Shown here one piece after another: positions 27,284-35,037 of a stretch of DNA of 64,000 bases. Position 1 is the first letter of the stretch. Each line of letters starts with the position of its first letter. Below the pieces are notes generated by a model. That model worked only from the letters and a program-made list of their open reading frames with translations. It was not told the DNA's origin and did not search any database. Origin of the DNA: G965276675 sp965276675 (lineage in GTDB: Bacteria; Acidobacteriota; Terriglobia; Terriglobales; Acidobacteriaceae); contig OZ255624.1 in NCBI GenBank assembly GCA_965276675.1, forward strand, positions 2,418,001-2,482,000, read 5' to 3'. The translations under genes and the position numbers were made by a program.

Positions 27284-28401
27284 AGCGAATTAGGATGCGC
27301 GCCTTTTGCCGGCTCCTGTATCAGCATCTCGGGCCCAAAGCCCAGCTCGGTGATGAAGCCGTTCCAGAACTCGGCTCGGACTGCGCCACCGCTTGCCTGA
27401 TCGTGCCCGTTGCCGTAGCTCTGGTCGGCGCCTTCGGGCGCGTGCTTGCGCAGGAAGCGGATCACGTTCACACCACGGGGTCCGCGCGCGCTGAAGTGCA
27501 CATAACCGGGCCGGAAGCCGAAGTTGACACCCATGACGATGCTGTTCTTAAAACGGCCGCGCCAGAGCTGGACCACCAGAGGATGCACCTGAAAGGGCGT
27601 CTCCATGCGCAGCGCAACCAGGTCCGCGCCGAGCTCCTCGCGGAACTTCTTGCTGAACTTCGGGGCGGCTTTTTTGGCTGAGCCGAGCGCATCCGCGACT
27701 TCGGTCTTGGCCCGGAGCAGCCCGGCGGTTTGGGGAAGTTCACCGCTGAGTATCTGCTTGGGCGAGTCTGCTCGCAGCAATACTTCGAGGGCAGCAGACG
27801 CATCTCCCGTGGCGGTGCGGCGAGGCGCGTTGAGCAACGAGGTTGCGTCACGCAGCGAAGATTGGCTCCAGCGCTTGCGCGCGATCGCCAGTTCTGGGAA
27901 GGGCGCCTTATCGCCCAGATCGCTGAGCAGGCTAAGAGCGGCAAGCCACAGTAAATCCTCGTGCTCAGAATCGGGGATGAGGTGCTTGACGCACCAGTAG
28001 ACCAGCAGGCCAGTGGTCGGCGTAGGCTCAGTGCCGTACCCGGTGATCAGCTCCGCTCCGGGTGGCACACCGCCCGGCAGGTGATGATCGATGAGCATCG
28101 TTGGCACGCCCTGGAGCAGCGGATCGGAGCGGCTGCCCAGGTCGAGGACGAAGAGGACGTCTGGTGAGTAGCTACGGATGCGCTCCAGCACCTCGTGCGC
28201 CCATGCCGATTCGGCTTTTCTGCGGGGTTGCGCGGTGACGCGAGAGTAGCCAGCGGCCCGCAACGCGCGTACTAGAATGGCAGCGGAGGGCAATCCGTCA
28301 CAGTCGCTGTCACATAAGACGAAGATCGAAGATTCGGTGCCGCGGGGCAGGCTGGTCAGGAAGGCGCTCAAGCGCGCCGCTGCTTCTTCTTGCAGACCCA
28401 T
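27280..28401 (-). CDS. DHH-family phosphoesterase
   Basis: A protein of about 373 residues with DHH/RecJ-like metal motifs: CDSDCDG near residue 30, VLDLGSRSD, and IDHHLPGG. A GNGHDQASGG element near the C-terminus matches the DHHA1 substrate-binding motif. Family members hydrolyse phosphodiester bonds in single-stranded DNA, short RNAs or cyclic dinucleotides. The coupling with uvsE through a four-base overlap suggests a DNA-repair exonuclease role, but a nanoRNase/c-di-AMP phosphodiesterase cannot be excluded. ATG 28401 is used, and a GTG two codons earlier is also possible. Confidence 0.82.
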   Translation of the reverse strand: MGLQEEAAARLSAFLTSLPRGTESSIFVLCDSDCDGLPSAAILVRALRAAGYSRVTAQPRRKAESAWAHEVLERIRSYSPDVLFVLDLGSRSDPLLQGVPTMLIDHHLPGGVPPGAELITGYGTEPTPTTGLLVYWCVKHLIPDSEHEDLLWLAALSLLSDLGDKAPFPELAIARKRWSQSSLRDATSLLNAPRRTATGDASAALEVLLRADSPKQILSGELPQTAGLLRAKTEVADALGSAKKAAPKFSKKFREELGADLVALRMETPFQVHPLVVQLWRGRFKNSIVMGVNFGFRPGYVHFSARGPRGVNVIRFLRKHAPEGADQSYGNGHDQASGGAVRAEFWNGFITELGFGPEMLIQEPAKGAHPNSL

Positions 28402-28433
28402 GCTCACAAGAGATGCACGGACGGGGTGTTGAG

Positions 28434-28804
28434 TCAGTTAGTAGATGTCAGACTAGATGACGGTAAGTTGTGGAGCCGCAGAAACGACAGCTTGTCCCAC
28501 TACCCGCGCTGGAGGGCAATTTTGTCATCAACGACGTGGAAGAATCCGCACCCGCGCAAGCCCTGAGGGTCCCGCCACTCCAGGATGCCCCAATCACCGT
28601 CCTCAACAGGTTTTCCGGGATACACACCATGTGTACGCTGGCAAAGCCAGCTTCGAACATTGCTCGGATCGCCTCACGACCCTCAACGGGACTCTCAGCG
28701 ATCTGGTGATTGATAGCATCTTCACGGTAGAGCATTGTCAGAGCTGCGACATCCGCCCGGTTAAAGGCATCCAGCCAGGCTTCGACAATCTCTTTCGGTC
28801 GCAT
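28434..28804 (-). pseudogene. SnoaL/NTF2-like protein, frameshifted and with an internal stop
   Basis: The first 66 codons encode a SnoaL-like start (EIVEAWLDAFNRADVAALTMLY, EGREAIRAMFEAGF, CIPENL). The frame then changes near 28604. Reading the other frame from there restores a typical continuation (EDGDWGILEWRDPQGLRGCG, FFHVVDDKIALQRG). That frame meets an in-frame TAG at 28500-28502, where the family has an aromatic residue before WDKLSFL. A lost base at TTGAGG plus a nonsense change therefore disable the gene. The open reading as it stands ends at 28448 with an unrelated tail. The ancestral protein would have been a small cone-shaped fold of unknown activity. Confidence 0.72.
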
Positions 28805-28831
28805 AGAGCACAGATACGTCCTTCCGAGCAG

Positions 28832-29686
28832 CTACTCGCCGCTGAGCAGAATGGGCATGGTCGGCGAGGCCGCCCCGCCCGCATCTTCCAGCGTCACGCC
28901 GAAAGCCTTGGCGGCAACACCGGCTGGCAGATCCGGGAGCACCACGGAGGCATAGCCATTCGCGTCCGGACGGAAGGTTCCCGCCGAGATGGGCGCTTTG
29001 CCGTTTGCTGGGATCACCCACAGCTGGTAGGTCTTGGCGCCAGGGATCGGCTTCAGGTTATTTGCCTGGAAAAGCAGCGCCCCCCGGTCTTGCAGGTAAA
29101 TGGCATGCGCATTCGGGCTTGGCGGCGGAGCCTTGGTTGTGGTCAGCGTCACGCGCTTGGCGTTGGGCGCATTCAGCACATCCAGCACCTGCTGTGCACG
29201 GGAGGCCTTGGCTGCCAGATTCGATACCAGGGTCGACTCGTCGTGTACCGCGTCGTTGAGATTGCGATTGTCCACGCCCAGCTTGATGCAGCCGAGGGTG
29301 AGGCTTGCGGCGATGGCCCACGGGATGATCACGGGCCAGATGCGGCGCTTGGCGGGCATCTGGATGAGCGAGGGCGCAGTGCGCTCCGTATCTTCGTCCA
29401 CGGCACCTTCGTCCACGGCTAGGCTCGCTCCGCTGGCCGAGGCGCCGGCAGCCGATGACGCGGGGGTCAGATTGGTCCTCAGCCGCTCGTAGGCGCCCTG
29501 CGGAACTGGTTGCTGCTCGACAGAGAGACCCAGCAACGCGAGATCGCCAAGCAGCACCGAGAGCTCTTCCCGGCAGCCCGGACACTCCTTCAGATGAGCC
29601 TCTATGGCAGAGACCTCTTCCGGCGCCAAGGCCTGCATCGCGTAAAGCGTCAGGTCCTCCTGCGAGATGTGCCGGTTGTCGGTCAT
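28832..29686 (-). CDS. Anti-sigma factor, zinc-finger plus RskA-type domain
   Basis: A 284-residue membrane protein. The N-terminal zinc anti-sigma (ZAS) motif is HLKECPGC near residues 31-38. One transmembrane helix lies around residues 118-140 (WPVIIPWAIAASLTLGCIKL). The periplasmic C-terminus is an anti-sigma-K factor RskA domain (AIYLQDRGALLFQANNL, TYQLWVIPANGKAPISAG). It should hold the adjacent ECF sigma factor inactive at the membrane until regulated proteolysis. Its ATG overlaps the sigma-factor stop (ATGA). A Ser/Ala/Glu-rich linker separates the zinc finger from the helix. Confidence 0.9.
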   Translation of the reverse strand: MTDNRHISQEDLTLYAMQALAPEEVSAIEAHLKECPGCREELSVLLGDLALLGLSVEQQPVPQGAYERLRTNLTPASSAAGASASGASLAVDEGAVDEDTERTAPSLIQMPAKRRIWPVIIPWAIAASLTLGCIKLGVDNRNLNDAVHDESTLVSNLAAKASRAQQVLDVLNAPNAKRVTLTTTKAPPPSPNAHAIYLQDRGALLFQANNLKPIPGAKTYQLWVIPANGKAPISAGTFRPDANGYASVVLPDLPAGVAAKAFGVTLEDAGGAASPTMPILLSGE

Positions 29687-30276
29687 GCTTCCAATGCCTT
29701 TCGTAGACTCATCAATGCCAAACGTATGCGCGTCTTTACCGTGCCCAGAGGGTCGCCCGTCGCTGCGGCGATCTCCGTGTGACTCAATCCTTCAAAGTAC
29801 GCGAGCTCAAGCGACTTCCGCTGCTCCACCGGCAAGTCGTTTACGATGCTGCGCACTTTTTCCATCATGGTGTTGCGCTCGGCTTCTGCCGCCAGGTTGA
29901 AGGGCGACGCGAGCACAACGTCCTCTACCGAATCGGTTGGCTTTCGCCGGCGCAGCGCATCGATAGCCCTGTTCCGCGCCACAACCACTAGCCAAGCTCC
30001 AAGCGACCCCCGCCCTTGCACAAAGGCGCGCGGATTTCGCCACAGCTGCAAGAAGATCTCCTGCATGACATCTTCAGCCTGCCCGGTATCGTGCAGTACC
30101 CGGAGTCCTACCGAGTACACAGCACTGCCGTAGCGCTTGAAGATGTCGGCCATGGCGCCCTCGTCTCCATGTTCCACGCGGAGAAGAAGAGCTGGATCGT
30201 CTTGCTTGGTAGATTCCAGGTCGTTGTAAGTAGTACGCCCGTTCGGAACCTTCGGATTGGAGGGACTATCAAACAT
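29683..30276 (-). CDS. ECF-type RNA polymerase sigma factor (SigK-like)
   Basis: A 197-residue sigma-70 family member with region 2 (DIFKRYGSAVYSVGLRVLHDTGQAEDVMQEIFLQLWR and the helical WLVVVARNRAIDALRR) and region 4 (LPVEQRKSLELAYFEGLSHTEIAAATGDPLGTVKTRIRLALMSLRKAL). It lacks regions 1 and 3, as ECF factors do. It is cotranscribed with the overlapping RskA-type anti-sigma gene, the arrangement seen for SigK/RskA. The operon probably autoregulates from the 106-bp region shared with the divergent tlyA. The inducing signal is not evident. Confidence 0.92.
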   Translation of the reverse strand: MFDSPSNPKVPNGRTTYNDLESTKQDDPALLLRVEHGDEGAMADIFKRYGSAVYSVGLRVLHDTGQAEDVMQEIFLQLWRNPRAFVQGRGSLGAWLVVVARNRAIDALRRRKPTDSVEDVVLASPFNLAAEAERNTMMEKVRSIVNDLPVEQRKSLELAYFEGLSHTEIAAATGDPLGTVKTRIRLALMSLRKALEA

Positions 30277-30382
30277 TTCTGTGGCTTCGCCATTCTACGC
30301 AGGCCTTGGCCAGAATGCCAATCTTGTTCCCGTTTTGGGATGTGCAACGATAGCCAAGGCACATCAACCGTAAAGACGTACC

Positions 30383-31126
30383 ATGAAGACAAGGTTAGAC
30401 AAATTGCTGTTTGAAAGGGGAATGACAGGGTCGCGCGAGCGGGCACAGGCCCTGATCCTTGCCGGCCGGGTGCTGGCAAACGAACAGAAGATCGACAAGC
30501 CGGGCGCGCAGGTGGATGTGGATGCAGCATTGCGCGTGCTGGGTGAAGAGAACCGTTACGTGAGCCGCGGCGGCCTGAAACTCGAAGGCGCGTTGCTTCA
30601 ATGGCGCATTGCGCTAGAGGACCGGGCCTGCATGGACGTGGGCGCGTCGACAGGCGGCTTCACCGATTGCATGCTGCAACGCGGCGCCCGCAGCGTATTT
30701 GCCGTAGATACCGGTTACGGCCAGATCGCGCATACACTCCGTGTCGACCCACGAGTGACGTTGCTGGAACGAACCAACGCGCGCTATATGGCTCCTGAAG
30801 AGGCTCCTCCCGGAATCACCTTTCTGGCGATGGACGTCTCGTTTATCTCAGCCACTCTGGTGTTACCAGCCGTGGTCGCAGCAGCATTCAAGCAGGGGTC
30901 CGGGGAAGCAGTGGTGTTGGTCAAGCCGCAGTTTGAAGCGGGACGGGAACACGTGGGCAAGGGCGGCATCGTGCGCGACGAAGCGGCACACCGGATGGCT
31001 ATCGAGCGCGTGCGGGGCTGCGTTGTGAGGCTGGGCGGATCGCAGATCGAGACCATTCCGTCACCGATTCTCGGCGGAGAAGGGAACCGCGAGTTTCTTC
31101 TCCACGCACGGTTCGGCAATAGCTAG
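30383..31126 (+). CDS. tlyA: TlyA family rRNA (cytidine-2'-O)-methyltransferase
   Basis: A 247-residue protein. An N-terminal S4 RNA-binding domain (TRLDKLLFERGMTGSRERAQ) is followed by an FtsJ-like SAM-dependent methyltransferase with DVGASTGGFTDCML, TGYGQIAHTLR and LVKPQFEAGREHVGKGGIV. TlyA methylates 2'-OH groups of specific cytidines in 16S and 23S rRNA. It was formerly annotated as hemolysin A. ATG 30383 is the first credible start. The gene converges with a recombinase-domain gene 11 bp away. Confidence 0.92.
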   Translation: MKTRLDKLLFERGMTGSRERAQALILAGRVLANEQKIDKPGAQVDVDAALRVLGEENRYVSRGGLKLEGALLQWRIALEDRACMDVGASTGGFTDCMLQRGARSVFAVDTGYGQIAHTLRVDPRVTLLERTNARYMAPEEAPPGITFLAMDVSFISATLVLPAVVAAAFKQGSGEAVVLVKPQFEAGREHVGKGGIVRDEAAHRMAIERVRGCVVRLGGSQIETIPSPILGGEGNREFLLHARFGNS

Positions 31127-31137
31127 TGCGGAATGGT

Positions 31138-31566
31138 CTATAGAATGTGACGTCGCGCTTTCCACTCTTCTGTCGAGAAAAGGCGCGGTCCTATCTCGAT
31201 CAGCCGAGGCAGCATACCGAAAACGGAGACTTGATTCCAGCGCTTCCCGTCGCGCGTTCGAAATCCCTTCTCATTCAGATCGCTGGCGATGCTCGAGAAA
31301 GAGAAATCCTGAACCACCAGGTCCATCATCTGGCTCAGCACCTGGTTCTCACGGAGATCGACCTCCAGCCGCCGGCAATCGTCGGAGATGCGCAGACCGT
31401 ATGGGATATCTTCGTTGGAAGCGCCTTCACTCGCGGCTTCGTCGCCCGGCAGCTCGCGCCGCCACTCGATCGACACTAGCTGCCAACCGGCGGCCATACG
31501 TTGCTGCATGATGGCTGGACTAAATGGCCCGGAAATTACATCCCGTACGCGCTCAAAGTGCGCCAT
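31138..31566 (-). CDS. Recombinase-domain protein lacking a catalytic domain
   Basis: The product has about 142 residues. ATG 31566 has GGGGGAGG six bases upstream, which settles the start against a longer frame. Residues about 70-130 (LRENQVLSQMMDLVVQDFSFSSIASDLNEKGFRTRDGKRW) resemble the central Recombinase DNA-binding domain of large serine recombinases. The N-terminal resolvase domain with its catalytic serine is absent. It may be a stand-alone DNA-binding protein or a domesticated fragment. It sits immediately outside the left inverted repeat of the IS1595-family element and does not belong to it. Confidence 0.62.
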   Translation of the reverse strand: MAHFERVRDVISGPFSPAIMQQRMAAGWQLVSIEWRRELPGDEAASEGASNEDIPYGLRISDDCRRLEVDLRENQVLSQMMDLVVQDFSFSSIASDLNEKGFRTRDGKRWNQVSVFGMLPRLIEIGPRLFSTEEWKARRHIL

Positions 31567-31673
31567 GCGTGCCTCCCCCTGTAAGGACAAGACTGAATCA
31601 CTTCCCCTCGACAGCAATTGATGCGCCAACTCCCAAATGCGAGTGAACGCTGCAAAGTCAAGAATTTTCGAGC

Positions 31674-31698
31674 GGTAATAATAAACTTGGCTAACCCA
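31674..31698 (+). repeat. Left terminal inverted repeat of the IS1595-family element
   Basis: The sequence begins GGTAATAATAAACTTGG and ends CTAACCCA. Its reverse-complement partner is at 34807-34831, with three mismatches in 25 positions. It lies between the recombinase-domain gene and the DUF4411 gene. Confidence 0.68.
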
Positions 31699-31769
31699 AG
31701 CCCAGTTCCTGTACAAAGAGCGCCACTAGAATCTAAGCGAACCTGATCAGTGTCCCTTTTTCGGACGGC

Positions 31770-32260
31770 CTACAACTTCATGTCAAGTTCACGGTTCATC
31801 TGGAACAGGGTTAGGTGGCGAACGCCGAAAGCTGCACAGACGGCCGGTATTCGGACAGGTTTTTTTTCGCTCTCCTGGGTCACTACCGCCCCATCATTTA
31901 GAGCCGCCCGCGCAATTAGGAAGAGGTCTGCCCCCTTCGTAAACTGCACGGTCTTAACGGGGCCAAACTTTTCATATGAGAACTGACAGAGTTCGCCTAC
32001 AAGTTGTTGGCACTCTTTGGAGTCAGGCGCAGAGTCAACCAACTTGTCTTTGCGACTCTTAACCCATGACACAATGAGGTCCTTCTCTTTCTTGCTCTCG
32101 CCATCAGTTACTTCCTTTATAGCCTTCCAATGAGAGGTTATCTTTCCGGCATCGATCTGAGCTTCGAACCAATTCCAGTAGAGAATGGCACCGGGCAGCG
32201 GATAAGGTTCGCGGTTTCCCCATATGAACGAATTCGCGTCAACCCAATACCTGCCGTCAT
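31770..32260 (-). pseudogene. DUF4411 (PIN-like) toxin gene with apparent frameshift at its start
   Basis: From 32255 downward the frame reads RYWVDANSFIWGNREPYPLP and continues through WNWFEAQIDAGKITSHWKA, VSWVKSRKDKLVD, FLIARAALNDGAVVTQE and IPAVCAAFGV. This is a full DUF4411 domain with PIN-like acidic residues. The natural start is an ATG at 32260, overlapping the TAA of the XRE-ImmA gene (TAATG), but it is in another frame. One base is missing in the second codon. No ATG, GTG or TTG exists in the correct frame before the domain, and the first usable one (GTG 32072) removes about 60 residues. The toxin is therefore probably inactivated, unless the base is a sequencing error. An intact protein would be about 163 residues. 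Confidence 0.68.
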
Positions 32261-33450
32261 TACGCTCCCACTCGTCGCAGGTATCGGACCGTCGAGCCGA
32301 TGGTCACTCCTAAGAGACTAGCGGCTTCCGTGAACGTCGTGCGTCGGCTGGTAATTGCCGCAACGACAGCCGCATTCAATGCGCTGCTGTTCCTAATTTC
32401 AAAGGAGGCCCAGAAGTTGCCGCCACTGGCCTCCTTCTTTTTCTGCTGCTCGCGCTTCTTGCTGTCGATCTGCTTAAACCGCTCATATTCTTGATCCACA
32501 GCCTCGATGAATGTATCGAAAGAGATACGGCCCAAGTCCTTGGCCCTGCGCAAAGCTACGAGCGTGCTAACCCTAAAATGCCGCGCGGCCGCCCCCGCGC
32601 TCTCTATCGCTGGTCCATTCTTCCAGACAGCTAAGAACTCCTGCTCGGGAGCTAGAACTGCCGCAGCTACGCGATCACAAAAGAGCTCAACGGCGTTGGT
32701 GCTGTCTTTTTTCTGGTTCGGCCTGCGATCAGATACACCATTCGCCCCAAGCCATATATGCGCTATTTCGTGTGCGAGGGTAAAAACCTGAGCAGCCTTC
32801 GCGTCTGCGTCATTCACGAAAACGATGGGAGCATAAGCATCGCTTAAGGCAAACCCGCGAAATTCTCCCACTTCGAGTGTTCGATGGGTGTCGTGTCTCA
32901 CAACCGCGCTGCGCATGATGAGCAGGCCAATACTCTCTGCGCGCGCAACTATGTGTTTTATAAACGCTTCGAAGTCGGGGCATAGCGTTCGGTTGGCCTG
33001 AGTCAACTGCAACCAACTCCGCATAGATTTCGCTACGGCCAACGGATCATTAGAAATTTTGAAGCTGCCGACGAAAGAAAGGAGGGGCTGCCCCGCCTCA
33101 ATGCGCTCTTCCCTAATCCATTCTTGCCGAAGGAGCGTATCGTTCAACACTTCTCGAAAGTCTAACGAGGGATGTTTTAGAGGCTGCCCCCCGACGGTGC
33201 GCAAGTCCGGTATGTTCGGAACATCAGGGGCGGGCACATTAGGCATGAAAAGCATGGCATAGGAAATGCCCAGTTTCTCAGCTATGGCAATCGCCTGCGA
33301 TTGCGTGGGGTACTCGCTACCGTTTTCCCATGCTTTGATCTTTTCGACCGTTACGCTGCCCTTTGCCAGACGGCTTAACTCTAGTCCTGCACGCTCGCGA
33401 GCCCAGGTGAGCATCTTTGCGTTTATGTGCGCGACAACCATTTCGTCCAT
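32260..33450 (-). CDS. XRE-family HTH with ImmA/IrrE metallopeptidase domain, probable antitoxin
   Basis: This 396-residue protein has an N-terminal XRE helix-turn-helix (residues about 10-70: ARERAGLELSRLAKGSVTVEKIKAWENG). It is followed by an ImmA/IrrE zinc-peptidase domain with HEIAH at residues 227-231 and a downstream ELFCDRVAAAVLAP element. A lysine-rich linker and a C-terminal HTH-like tail (FTEAASLLGVTIGSTVRYL) complete it. Proteins of this architecture are paired with DUF4411 PIN-like toxins in predicted toxin-antitoxin modules, and the toxin gene here overlaps its stop codon. The XRE domain probably autoregulates the operon. ATG 33450 or 33441 may be used. It is cargo of the IS1595-family element. 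Confidence 0.88.
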   Translation of the reverse strand: MDEMVVAHINAKMLTWARERAGLELSRLAKGSVTVEKIKAWENGSEYPTQSQAIAIAEKLGISYAMLFMPNVPAPDVPNIPDLRTVGGQPLKHPSLDFREVLNDTLLRQEWIREERIEAGQPLLSFVGSFKISNDPLAVAKSMRSWLQLTQANRTLCPDFEAFIKHIVARAESIGLLIMRSAVVRHDTHRTLEVGEFRGFALSDAYAPIVFVNDADAKAAQVFTLAHEIAHIWLGANGVSDRRPNQKKDSTNAVELFCDRVAAAVLAPEQEFLAVWKNGPAIESAGAAARHFRVSTLVALRRAKDLGRISFDTFIEAVDQEYERFKQIDSKKREQQKKKEASGGNFWASFEIRNSSALNAAVVAAITSRRTTFTEAASLLGVTIGSTVRYLRRVGA

Positions 33451-33626
33451 TGGACCAGTCCCCCATGGTGGTAGAATTCGTGGAAGACCGGACGCCTGAT
33501 TGATTCAGGTCGTTGGAGCTTTATACGTCATAGCTGCGCGAATCGAAAAGTGACTACTCTGGGCCGCCACCGAGAGGATTCACAAATGTGCCAATCGCTC
33601 GTTAGTTTGTCGATAACCCTCCGCTT

Positions 33627-33800
33627 ATGAAGCGTGACCCCTCATCATCGCCCCGCGAGAACAAAGTCTTTACCGAGGCTTTGGCTTCCGCCCTCTCCGC
33701 CTCTCCAGTACAAATCCGGGAAAGTCGCGCTCAAGCCAAGCGCGAGAAGCCTTCTCCTCGGACGAAATACAAGTACGTCCCCGCAAAGCCCCGCTCTTAA
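33627..33800 (+). CDS. Small basic protein convergent with the transposase
   Basis: This is a 57-codon open frame starting at ATG 33627 and ending TAA 33800. It begins MKRDPSSSPRENKVFTEALA and ends in a basic tail (KYKYVPAKPRS). It overlaps the transposase stop by four bases on the opposite strand. The amphipathic segment FTEALASALSASPVQI followed by charged residues looks protein-like, and this stretch has no other gene. The remaining 33451-33626 shows only possible promoter sequence. No function is recognised. Similar short basic ORFs accompany transposases in other bacteria, which is recollection and not a demonstrated match. Confidence 0.45.
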   Translation: MKRDPSSSPRENKVFTEALASALSASPVQIRESRAQAKREKPSPRTKYKYVPAKPRS

Positions 33801-34762
33801 CATGAGGGCTCCACCTTGCCGGTGAGCTCCACATAGGTCAACCGCTTTCCCGCGACCTGCGATAAGGCTTTGGTGAACCGCGCTCCGTCATCCATGCCAA
33901 GGCGGTTGTTGAACCTGTACATCTGTTCGTCGAGGTAGCGATCCAAGTGGAACGGCTCGACCGCAACGTACGTTCCGGTGAGCGTCCGTTTCAGGCAGGA
34001 CCAAAAGTTTTCGATGGACTGGGTGTGAACCTCACCGCGAACATACTCTTCCATGTGATTGACGGTCTCATGTACGAACTGTTTCTGAGTCAAGCCGTCG
34101 TATCCAACCCAGCCATCTGTGTAAACCGTAGAGCCGAAGCCGACGTGCTGAAGAATCTGCTTCTGCAACGTCTCCCGCTTCGGGTTCGGAATCACAATCG
34201 CCCGAACCTCACGAGTGCCACGATCCAGCATCCCCATTACCGTGGCCTTCTCAGCGCACCCGTTCGCGGCTGTCTTCATCTTCAACCGCTTCGCAGCGTG
34301 CATGTTCTTTGGCTTGCCGCCCAAATAGCACTCATCCACTTCAACCGGGCTGTTCTCACCTTTTCCAAGCTGTACCGGATGCACATTCTTCAGAACGTGA
34401 CGCAACCGTTGCAGCACGAACCACGAGGACTTCTGGGAGATGCCGGTCGCACGAGCAATCTCGTAAGAGGAGACGCCATTCTTGCAGTTGCAGAGCATCC
34501 ACAATGCGATCATCCACGTATTCAAGGGAAGCGCCGAGTCCTCGAAGATCGTGCCAACCTTGACGGAGAACTGCTTGCGGCAGGAGTAGCACTTCCAACG
34601 CTTCTGCGTGTCCAACCAGTAGTGCTTGCGCTCGCCCTCAGCCGTGTTGCACTTCGGGCAAACGGGCTTGCCATGGGCCCAGCGCAGCGAAGCTACCGCG
34701 TCAGTGCAGGTCTGCTGATTCGAGAAGTAGCGGATGGCTTCGGTGAGCGTTTTGATCTGCAT
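33797..34762 (-). CDS. IS1595-family transposase (ISXO2-like DDE, zinc ribbon)
   Basis: A 321-residue transposase. An N-terminal zinc ribbon uses C35-x2-C38 and C58-x2-C61 and is followed by FSVKVGTIFEDSALPLNTW. The ISXO2-like catalytic domain has D143 in VDECYLGGK, D216 in VYTDGWVGY and the third acidic/Asn region around SIENFWSCLKR (E251, N252). All catalytic positions are present and the frame is intact, so it may be functional. ATG 34762 is preceded by GAGG directly after a long hairpin stem, which could block translation from read-through transcripts. It drives mobility of the 31674-34831 element. Confidence 0.93.
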   Translation of the reverse strand: MQIKTLTEAIRYFSNQQTCTDAVASLRWAHGKPVCPKCNTAEGERKHYWLDTQKRWKCYSCRKQFSVKVGTIFEDSALPLNTWMIALWMLCNCKNGVSSYEIARATGISQKSSWFVLQRLRHVLKNVHPVQLGKGENSPVEVDECYLGGKPKNMHAAKRLKMKTAANGCAEKATVMGMLDRGTREVRAIVIPNPKRETLQKQILQHVGFGSTVYTDGWVGYDGLTQKQFVHETVNHMEEYVRGEVHTQSIENFWSCLKRTLTGTYVAVEPFHLDRYLDEQMYRFNNRLGMDDGARFTKALSQVAGKRLTYVELTGKVEPSC

Positions 34763-34774
34763 GGCGGCAACCTC

Positions 34775-34821
34775 AACTTGACTAACCCAACTCTACCGAA
34801 CTGCAATGGGTTAGTCAAGTT
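34775..34821 (-). promoter_or_regulatory. 15-bp stem hairpin before the transposase start
   Basis: AACTTGACTAACCCA (34775-34789) is the perfect reverse complement of 34807-34821, with a 17-nt loop. The right arm is part of the right terminal repeat. The left arm is an internal inverted copy of it that extends to GGCAAC at 34766-34771. In transposase mRNA reading through the end, this stem would lie immediately upstream of the GAGG ribosome binding site. The internal copy could also bind transposase. Confidence 0.6.
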
Positions 34822-34831
34822 TATTGTTGCC
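34807..34831 (-). repeat. Right terminal inverted repeat of the IS1595-family element
   Basis: Read inward from 34831 it begins GGCAACAATAAACTTGAC and continues TAACCCA, matching the left repeat at 31674-31698 with three mismatches. It lies 45 bp upstream of the transposase start. Confidence 0.68.
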
Positions 34832-35037
34832 ATTACTCGGAGCGCGGGGGAAATATGTTCACTATCGCGAATGGCTGTTCGTTTGTGGACATAGGATTTG
34901 CGGGGAGATTTAGAAAGTGATCATGCGAGAATCCGTCCTACTGCTGCTGTCCGGAGTTGAATAACAGGCCCCCGGCGAGCCCTGGCCGCACATCGACCGT
35001 GCACATCGATCGCGAACTCATCCAGTAAACTGAGGCC

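Larger units (their letters stand above)
31674..34831. mobile_element. IS1595-family element with toxin-antitoxin cargo (3158 bp)
   Basis: Terminal inverted repeats are at 31674-31698 and 34807-34831. Read inward they agree at 22 of 25 positions, sharing AATAAACTTG and CTAACCCA, and weaker similarity continues inward through AGTTC. Between them lie a DUF4411 toxin-like gene, an XRE-ImmA gene, a small plus-strand ORF and an IS1595-type transposase. IS1595-family members are known to carry passenger genes. No convincing 8-bp target duplication flanks the repeats (TTTCGAGC on the left, ATTACTCG on the right), so the insertion may be old or the ends may have been rearranged. Confidence 0.7.
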
